A DNA stretch of 64,000 nucleotides from the NCBI GenBank assembly GCA_002105175.1, contig MCGE01000022.1:124001-188000 (forward strand), read 5' to 3'. The stretch comes from Absidia repens. Its lineage: Eukaryota; Mucoromycota; Mucoromycetes; Mucorales; Cunninghamellaceae. The position numbers were made by a program, and so were the translations under genes. The first letter of the stretch is position 1; every line of letters begins with the position of its first letter. Of this stretch, positions 56,329 to 64,000 are shown piece by piece. The notes beneath the pieces were generated by a model. The model was not told the origin of the DNA and ran no database searches. It saw only the letters and a program-made list of their open reading frames with translations.

Positions 56329-57985
56329 AAAAAGACGGTTTATCGGACATCGCCCAGCTACTTGCCCCAAGTTTACTTCGTACTGCACTCTCGTTTGATA
56401 TCTATCCCTCTTTTTTTTTTTTATTCCATTTACCAGAACATAACTACGACACATTTCCTACGTATTTTACATCGACCCCGTTCGCTATATTATCCGTAGT
56501 TCTGGTTATATTTGATATAGTTAGTTATATTTTTATTTTGATTGAATAAATGACTTGGCGCTCTGCAGGAGCTTTTGGAAATCTATCGATTTATTGAAGT
56601 GTGGGTTTTGATGGGATGGGATTAGCGGCTCCGCCATATCGCACTATGGTAGGTGTAAAATAGTGTATTCAAACTCCGCGCATATGATTTTCCATTTTTT
56701 TTTCTTTTACCTCAATTTTGTCTTCCTTTCTCTTTTTTTCTTGTTTCCTTCATGAAATTCTGAATGATATGATGGTAAGGCTCATTGGGGTACTAATGAT
56801 CTAGAATTAGTATTAGAACTTGAATTAGGGGCATTCTCAAAATGCAAAACAAACATCATGGGGAAACTCTTTCATTTTTGAGTCGTGATCTCCCAACCTC
56901 CACGGATTACCCTTCATATTAGAATAGTGACATTAGCTTAGCTTAGTGTTAGTTGTCATGATTTTTACTGTATCCATATCTGAATTAAACATATCTTGAC
57001 TTTTTACCTTTAATCTCTTTCATGCCTTTCATTATCTCGTTGATTGGACATGGTACATATGCGAGTAACATCGTGCGCGTGTGTTCGTATGTGTGGGTGC
57101 GTGCGTGTGTCCTTATGCATAGAGAAAAAAAGGCATGTGTTTGTGTAAAAAAAAAAATCACAACAGATTATTTTGTTGTCTGCATCCTCTGCTTTTCAAA
57201 ATATATAGAGTACCAATGGTGGGGGTGGTAGTATATGCTAATTAAATGTTGCTTATGGTGATAGAAACGGAAGAAACGGGAGCGCCGACATTGATACGGT
57301 GATATGAGTGGAGGAATAGAAAGATATTTATCTTAGATCAATACTTTAGAATCCCACTCTCCCTCTTTATTATATGAATCAGGTTATGTTTAATACTGTT
57401 CAATAAAATCATATGCAATATCATATTTTCATAATGTCCCATCCAAAAAAAAAAAAAGTAAGTTTACGTATTTCTCTGGAAAATGCAATATGCAGTATGT
57501 TTTCATGTATATCACTGTAATTTCATGCATCCAGAAGAATATTCCGTTAAATGGACCATAAGCTACCTGTACTTCCTTGGTAAAGCATTAAACTACTGAA
57601 TAAAATGCAATGGAGATATGACGCTTTACAGTGATTTGCAATACCGTACGGTTACCGAATTCTTTTAAAGTAGCGTTTATTGAAAAATGGCAGGAAAACT
57701 GTCAAAAAAAAAAAAAAAAAAAAAAAAAAAAGAAGTACACCAGCATGCGGCATACACATTCAAAATGGGTCATATCATACGAATATAAAAAATTTGGACT
57801 TTTCATTAAATATATATGGTTCACAGAATACAAAAATTAAACTAAATGGGAGTGGAAGCTAACTTAATATGTAGAGGATGACAATAACAATATCAACAAT
57901 AACAACAAACTAACTAACAAACAAACAAAAAATTAAATAAGCTAGTTCCATATACTAAAAACCAGCCAATTGAATCCCACTCTCA
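56329..57985. other. Convergent intergenic region with repeat copy H
   Basis: It contains repeat copy H (about 56660-57020), T11 near 56410, a GT-rich microsatellite at 57065-57115 and an A run of about 28 at 57704-57731. Purely AT-rich otherwise; no gene was recognised. Confidence 0.55.
56660..57020 (-). repeat. Dispersed repeat, copy H (inverted, short, decayed)
   Basis: It begins GTATTCAAACTCCGCGCATATG (about 56665-56686), followed by a T/C-rich tract. The core is decayed: CATGGGGAAACTCTTTCATT (56861-56880). Then come TTAGCTTAGCTTAGTGTTAG and TATCTGAATTAAACATATC. Only about 360 bp are recognisable. Confidence 0.6.
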
Positions 57986-60873
57986 TCATCTTTGGTAATC
58001 GCGAAACATTGAGTTGAAGACACCAGTAGCATAGCCAGAGTAAGGGTTTCGAGAGCGCTTGGATCCCCATCGTCGCATCAATTCCGGACTAAGGGCATGT
58101 TGTTGTCGCTGATATTCTTCTTGAGGTAAGCGCATAATGGTAATTATCATTTTTGTTGTCGACCAAAGGCTTTTGTACATCACGGCCGTTTTCGATAAGG
58201 GGTTGACAATCACCGTCCCAGGAAGGCTTTTTTCCTTGTCCAGCGTCACAGCACGTTGACCATGTCGATCGGCATGATTGAGTTTGCGTTGATTTTGGAT
58301 CTTGAAGGTACACCATGCTGTTTGATAATTCTCCATAGGGGTCACATAGCACCATACATACATCAATTGTCGGAATTTGTCCACCATTTCAGCCAACTTG
58401 GGATGGTCCCCGTGTCGAAGATCGTTCATCATCATTTCAGGAGGTGCCATATGAGGAAGCATCGGACGCCCAGGAATTGCATATGGATGGTTCATCATCA
58501 TTGATCGAGATCGATTACCACCACCACCACCTCCTCCACCAAGACCAAATAAATTCCAAATCGAAGGTTTGCGACCGAAGCCAGGTCCACCTGCATCCAT
58601 TGATCGAACTAATGCACCATCAGCCGGCGATAAACCAGCGCCTTCACCTGCTGCATTGAGTGGAGGTAATTGCTGTTCTGCTGCCGCTGCTTCCTCGGGT
58701 GTTGTTGTCGCTCCAGAAGCCGCTGCTGCCGCTGCTATTGACGGTGTTTGATGTTCCTTGCTGGATGCTGCTGTTGCTGCTGCTGCTGCTGTTGATGACG
58801 ACGATTCTTTTTTTGCTTCCGCACCTTTGTTGTCCTTGCTTGTTTTTTTGTCCTCTTTCGGCTGCTTGGCTGTCATGTCGTCGTGTAGACCCGGTGGCAT
58901 CATCATTCCCATTGGTCCACCGCCGCCCATCATACCCCCCATCGGTCCACCCATCATACCTCCCATTGGTCCCATCGGTCCCATCGCACCCATCGGTCCC
59001 ATCGGTCCCATCATTCCACCACCACCGCCCATTGGCCCACTCATAGGATTCGGCATCATTGGACCAGCAACACCACCACCGTCAAAACCAAATGGACGAG
59101 GACCACCACCACCCATCATGCCGCCATCCATTCTATTCATCCCGTTCATTCCATCCATCATCATCATAGGATCCCACTGAGATATCATCATATCGTTGTT
59201 CCATGGAGGAGGCGGTCGTGAGGCACCAGCATGATTTATCGGTGGACGCATGCCCATCATGGAAGGCGGTGTTGGCAAAGGAGGCATACTTCGGTCATCA
59301 CCACCAAGGTGAGGCTGTTGTTGTTGCAAGGCGGGATTCATTGGACCATTCGCCATTTGTTGAGCTGGAAAGTAGCCACCACCGCCATTGCTGCCATCGT
59401 TCATTCCATTTTGGTGTTGTGATGATGGTGGCAGATCCCCACCTTGTCCTGGACTAAAAGGTTGTGATTGAGGAGGCGCATGAGGTGGTTGCTGTTGCTG
59501 TTGCTGAGGCTGCTGCTGGGGCTGTTGATGCTGATCTGAATGTGGTAGCTGACCACCAAGCATTGATGATGGGGCCTGAGCTAAAGAAGAGTTTGGCAAT
59601 GAGGGCATGGAGGTAGGAAGAACGGCATGTGACATATGTGAAGATGGAGGAGGCTCCATAGACGACATCCAAGGCGTACCAGGGGCTGAATTGGCAACTA
59701 ACAAAAAAAAAAAAAATAAGTAAAATTTTCATAGTCAATTATATGTCTAAAGCACTTACCAGGACCCATAAAATCAGGAGAGGAATGATGATGTTGTTGC
59801 CCAGGTTCAAATAAGCTATGTCGTCGTTGCAAAGAAGGAGGAGGTGGTGGGAGTCCGTTCATCATCATAGGTGGCATAGCATGTCCCTGCATTGAACTGG
59901 ATCGACGTAAACCAGGGTGGTGTAGCAGTTCTTCGTCAGGTGGACCATCATGAAACCGTCGATTTTTTGGAGAGTTCGGTGCACTGAATGATTGTTGGAA
60001 ATAAGGAGGTTCCTGTTGATGTTGTTGATGTACTGAATCCATATCGTAAAGATACATGTCTGAGGCTGACGGTGGATAAGGCTCAGGATAGTGTTGATGC
60101 GCTGTAGTTCCAATTGAATGGCTTCGTTGTAGTTGGGGTCGTTTTTGTCGTTGTCTTCCTCTCGTACTATTGCTGCTTCGTTGCACAGGATCGGGTCGAA
60201 TAGGAGGGTAAGGATGAGAGGCAAAAAATTCATCAGGCATAAGAATATCACCATTGTCTTGAAAATTCATCATCAGTCCACCATCGTCATCTTCAGGAGT
60301 AGCATAGGCCATCAGGTGATCATCAGGAATCGTCGGAATTCCCGAATGAGGAAGACGGTATTGGTATTTTGGCTCCGATAACCTTGACGACGATTGTCTG
60401 GAGAGCATCAAAGGCGTTTTACCCCCACCATCATCGATCATATCTTGATAAAAGTCGCCATACATCATTGGATCCATCATCATGGACTTTGGTGAGAGTT
60501 GTTCATGGTAATAAGGTGGAATATTGGGATGATAACCGTCATAATCGTAGAGTGTACTGTCGCTAGTAGTTGAGTGGAGATTCAACCCATCCATATACAA
60601 ATCCAACTCCCCTGGCACACCAGGATGGACATCATAAGGTGGTAATGTCATGTAGCTGGACGGCGACGATAATGGAAGTGCATTTGACTGTTGCCATTTT
60701 TCATATTGTTGAAAGTTGTCACCATAGTCATTATAAAAATCAGGTCGTGGGATTCTTTGCTTTCTTTTGGCGGAGGAATGGCGTTTTTTGCTGGACAGTC
60801 GTCGACTTGATTGTGCAGGTTGATCTTGGTAGCCATCACCCACATCTTGATAGTAGTGCAATGAAGAGTCCAT
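57986..60873 (-). CDS. Large low-complexity protein with a conserved-looking C-terminal domain, 941 aa
   Basis: Two exons (minus): 60873-59760 and 59697-57986. The first half is Tyr/Pro/Ser/His-rich, with a basic patch (SSRRLSSKKRHSSAKRKQR) near residue 25. The middle is Gln- and Met/Gly/Pro-rich, with many GPMGPMG units and a poly-Ala/Lys segment. The last 190 residues look globular: KPSIWNLFGL, then LAEMVDKFRQLMYVWCYVTP, then NYQTAWCTFKIQNQRKLN, AVTLDKEKSLPGTVIV and MIITIMRLPQEEYQRQ. I do not recognise this domain. No membrane segment is certain. The build (long disordered, prion-like N-terminus with one folded end) suits a nuclear or RNP regulator, but that is inference only. Antisense frames opposite the GPM repeat are open but are shadows. 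Confidence 0.75.
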
Positions 60874-61499
60874 AAGAGGAAAATTATTGATAAGAAAAAT
60901 GAAAAGTTGACGGGTAAATCAGAAAAATAAGGAAGAAGAAGAAAAAAAAAAAAAAAGGAACACTATATAAAAAATTGGTCCTCGCTAGAAACTCCGATAG
61001 TATATCAACGCACCATTATGCGCTCTATTTGGAAGAATGTTGTTGCATGGCTATGTTTTAGTCAAAAGCATGAAGCTTAAACCGAGATGAATCCCGAGAA
61101 AAAAAAAAAAAAAAAAAAAAAGGAAATAAAAAAATGGGCTGTTCAAACATAATGTCAAAACGAAAAAAAAAAGATTGACAATGCATTTGGTAAAAAACTG
61201 AATGGGGTATACTAATTTCACAAGGCCGTAGATTATAAAGACAGAGAGATATCGTAAAATTTTGTTTATTGTTCATATATAAAGGAGGCTTTTTTTTATG
61301 ATACTAACAAAAACACTGTACAATATATATAGTATGATAATACTTATATAATATACACAATAAAGTCCAATAAAGTGGGGTAAATATAATAGAAATAAAG
61401 AATATACATCAAGGGTAAGCTAATAATAAGAATAAAAAGAATAAAAAGATACTAATACTAATAATAAAACTATGTACGATAACAAAGTGATCCAAACGG
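60874..61499. other. Intergenic region upstream of the 941-aa protein gene
   Basis: About 625 bp. A-rich on the plus strand close to 60940-60957, with an A run of about 22 at 61099-61120. The right part near 61310-61490 is likely 3'UTR of the next gene. No other feature was recognised. Confidence 0.5.
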
Positions 61500-64000
61500 C
61501 TAAAAAAAGGAAGAATCAACACCTTCCCATGTGGATGAAGTAGGGAAGTAGTTGGTGTCACCAGGCGGATGATGATGGTGTTGATGTTGGCGCTGTTGTT
61601 GTTGTTGGTGGTGTTGACTTTGGTTTTGGTTCTGGTGCTGCTCTTCCGATGGTTGGATATTCGAAGATAATAGATATAATACATTTTCTTGATTAGTTGA
61701 AGTTGACGTTGACATATTCATATGAATGGATGGATCGACTTGTTCCAATGAAGCAGCGGCTGCCGCGGCAGCAGTGGCCACATCTATACTAACGGGTTGT
61801 TGTTGTTGTTGTGATCCATTTTGGTGTAAAGTCCGATTCATCTCCGCACTGAAGCAAACATTCCAGTCCACATTGATAGGTGCAACAGCCGCTTGCCACG
61901 TTTTCGCTATTGTTGGATTTTTATGTTTGATGTGTGGTAAAGGAAGTTTGGGTGTCAAAATACTGTTGTTAGTGGTATCGTTCATTCCATCCATAGGTAG
62001 TTTTCGCCTTGGTCGGGTGGTAACATCATTCACAGTAGAAGTTGATAGAGTAGGTCCTGTCAATGAGCTGTTTCCAACAATAGCCATCCACAGGTTGTCA
62101 TCTGTAAGACAATCGGCAGAATAGATTTGCTGCAATGCAGAATGGTCCGGAAGTCCATTTAATTGATCCAAGTACCTCGTTGTCATGACGGTTGAAGTAG
62201 AAAATGGGTCGTTGTATGTTTGTTGGTGTTGCTGTGACTGTTGCTGTATTTGGCTTTGATCCTGATTCTGCTGCTGATGCTGTGATGTATGTTGAGGTTG
62301 CAACTGCGTGTATTGTAGCTGATGATTCGGGATCATTTTACCAGATAAGTCGTCTAGTGCCCCTACCTCTGGAGTTGTTGTCAACTTGAATTTTTTACTA
62401 ATCCGAGATGAGCTATGATCAACATTCAACTGATGAGACGTGGCTGTAGAGTCCAATGCCCTCTTCGTGGATGTTTCCGCGTGAGTGGTTGTATATGACG
62501 GCGTAAAAGAAGATGCCATTCCTTTGCTGAGTGATAGTTTGTCTAGCTGCTGTTGATCAATTACAAGTCGTGATGAAGGATCCATAGTTGGTATTGCCAT
62601 TAGCCTTTCTTGATTGATACCAGGTTTCAATGAGGTTTCCCAAAGCTTGTTGATGGTTGTTGTACTTTTAACAGTCAACGAGGATGTTGATGATGTCGAT
62701 GTTGACGTTGATGGCGGTTGTATTGCTGAAGATGGGAAGTTCGATATGGATGGAACCGTTGAAACAGAAGTTGATGAAGACGATGATGATGACGGTGTTG
62801 GTGATAATGCTGATCGTATAGGGAGGGACGAATGTAATACAGAATAAGGCGGCCCTGAAACTAATCCTCCAACACCACCCAAGGACTTTGTTGCCTCGTT
62901 TGCTAGATGTTTTTCCTGCTCCTTTTGAGTCAGTGCTGTGCTTCCGTGATGATGTCCAAGAGGCGCTGTATCCCAAGTGGTTACCATGTCTTGAATATAT
63001 TGCAGTAGATATTGTGTAATGGGCAACCGAGATGACGTGGCGAAGAGCAAACTTGACAATCGAGAGAGATGCTGATCCAAAACATTGTATTGTAAGAGTC
63101 GTTTTTGTGTTACATCGTCGCTGGAATATGGTGGTGCAGAAAAGGTCAATGCGGAAAGAAGAGATGTAACTGTATAAAGTGGGTATATCACAACAGAATG
63201 GACACATTCGGATTTTTCGCATACAACCACAGACGCATTATCAGTAAGAGAGCCGTCCACCATAATTTCGTCTACAGTATCCATAATAATTGAAGCAGCA
63301 TGTGTCAGAGCATGCAAAGATACAATCTCGTCAGAATCGCCCATGGAATTGTTCCCTTCTTTGTTGATCTGAGGCAAGCGAGATTGGTTGACAGCTGAAG
63401 TAGAATGAGAATCAATAGAATAGGACTGACTTGATGGTGAGCTAGGCAAAGAATGATTGCTGTTTCCTTCAGGAGTTGATACGAGCGTTGATTGGCCGTC
63501 ATGACTACCAATTCCGGAATCCCGCCGTGGCGACGATGGGGCTGGTGACGGCATAGTTGGCACCGTGTGTAATGAAGAAGATGAAGATGACAGCAAAGGG
63601 AATAATAGCGGATCCTGTGTTTGTAACAGTTGAATAGAAAGCGTTTGGTGATATAGTGATAGGACATAGGCTGGTAGGTGTTGACTGGCACGGACTTTCG
63701 AAGGAGATTGTGCTGTAGTGTGTAGGGACCCGTTGGTTGTGGTGATATCAGTAAAATTCAGCCGCGTGTTGTAAAAAGTGGATGACCATGACTCCATTTG
63801 TTTCAGATGGTGCTACAAAAAAAAAAAAAAAAAAAAAAAAAACCAATGTGAGTAAATGAGAGTCTAGAAACTTTTTTCATAAAATAAACTTTACCTGAAT
63901 ATCCAATAAAGTCATTGAATTGTCATCAGTGGCGTTCAGAATTTTCATGAAGAATTGAATATAAACACCCAGTACATCCACAGTCCATCGCTGATTTCCC
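61500..64000 (-). CDS. Putative fungal transcription factor, C-terminal part (5' end beyond the window)
   Basis: Visible exons (minus): 64000-63895 (partial) and 63812-61500; the joint DIQ/HHLKQ keeps phase across a donor GTAAAG and an acceptor TTTTTTGTAG formed by a T run of about 25. The N-terminal part visible here is helical (RWTVDVLGVYIQFFMKILN, then MTLLDIQHHLKQMESW, then LPAYVLSLYHQTLSIQLLQ). After a Ser-rich insert come VVIYPLYTVTSLLSALTFSA and LDQHLSRLSSLLFATSSRLP. This alternation of helical blocks with Ser-rich inserts is like the middle homology region of Zn2Cys6 regulators, but no zinc cluster is in the window. The C-terminus is poly-Gln/His-rich. Family assignment is tentative; partial at its 5' end. 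Confidence 0.6.

Noticed and set aside
58758..59180. A 140-codon Ile/Pro/Gly-rich ORF on the plus strand
   Set aside because: It is the exact antisense of the GPM-rich repeat in the 941-aa protein gene. Its composition is a by-product of that repeat.
1..64000. A coherent gene cluster or operon-like system
   Set aside because: The genes belong to unrelated housekeeping and regulatory families, each with its own introns and promoter, and no biosynthetic or defence cluster could be supported.

Overview
This window is a stretch of a filamentous-fungal nuclear chromosome, most likely an early-diverging (Mucoromycota / Mucorales-like) fungus. The reasons are: AT-rich DNA; very many short GT-AG introns (mostly about 50-120 nt); long homopolymer A/T runs in introns and intergenic DNA; glutamine- and serine-rich low-complexity proteins; and fungal markers such as the C-22 sterol desaturase ERG5/CYP61 and the Dsc2 rhomboid-like ubiquitin-ligase subunit. 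The species is inferred, not proven. No rRNA, tRNA, CRISPR or bacterial-type operon structure was recognised. Gene models were assembled by hand from ORFs, splice signals and reading-phase continuity.

Layout. 1-6.1 kb: a 5'-truncated SET-domain protein of the Set3/KMT2E type (+), facing an unrecognised 816-aa protein (-). 6.1-9.1 kb: intergenic, with repeat copy A. 9.1-13.5 kb: DSC2 (+) converging on an 11-exon Baeyer-Villiger/flavin monooxygenase (-) that needs a 5-nt micro-exon. 13.5-19.4 kb: a gene-free stretch with repeat copies B and C. 19.4-26 kb: a CaMKK/Elm1-like kinase (+) converging on a 1282-aa protein with two RRMs and Pumilio repeats (-). 26-28.5 kb: repeat copy D. 28.5-33.1 kb: a PX-AGC kinase and an XRCC2-like RecA/Rad51 paralogue (both -). 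33.3-35 kb: a secreted proteinase-K-type subtilase (+). 35-36.7 kb: repeat copy E. 36.7-41.4 kb: PAM16 (-), a possible tiny gene (+), an Nbp2-like SH3 protein (-) and inorganic pyrophosphatase (-). 41.4-44.3 kb: repeat copy F. 44.3-46.3 kb: ERG5 (+). 46.3-48.9 kb: repeat copy G. 48.9-53.7 kb: a coiled-coil protein and ESCRT-I VPS37 (both -). 54.5-56.3 kb: a bestrophin-like channel (+). 56.3-58 kb: repeat copy H. 58-64 kb: a large low-complexity protein (-) and the 3' part of a putative transcription-factor gene (-) that runs off the right edge.

The genes are ordinary single-copy housekeeping or regulatory genes, not a cluster or a joint pathway. Loose functional links exist (ERG5 in sterol synthesis with Dsc2, whose complex activates sterol-responsive transcription factors in yeasts; Vps37 and the PX kinase at endosomes), but nothing in the layout suggests co-regulation. 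The most distinctive element is a dispersed, apparently non-coding repeat family with at least eight recognisable copies, confined to the intergenic deserts. It has a conserved core, degenerate internal sub-repeats and a terminus resembling a tRNA T-arm / B-box. Other notable points are the micro-exon, the habit of interrupting genes within a few codons of the ATG, a GC-AG intron, two kinases with altered signature motifs, and homopolymer runs placed directly on splice sites.
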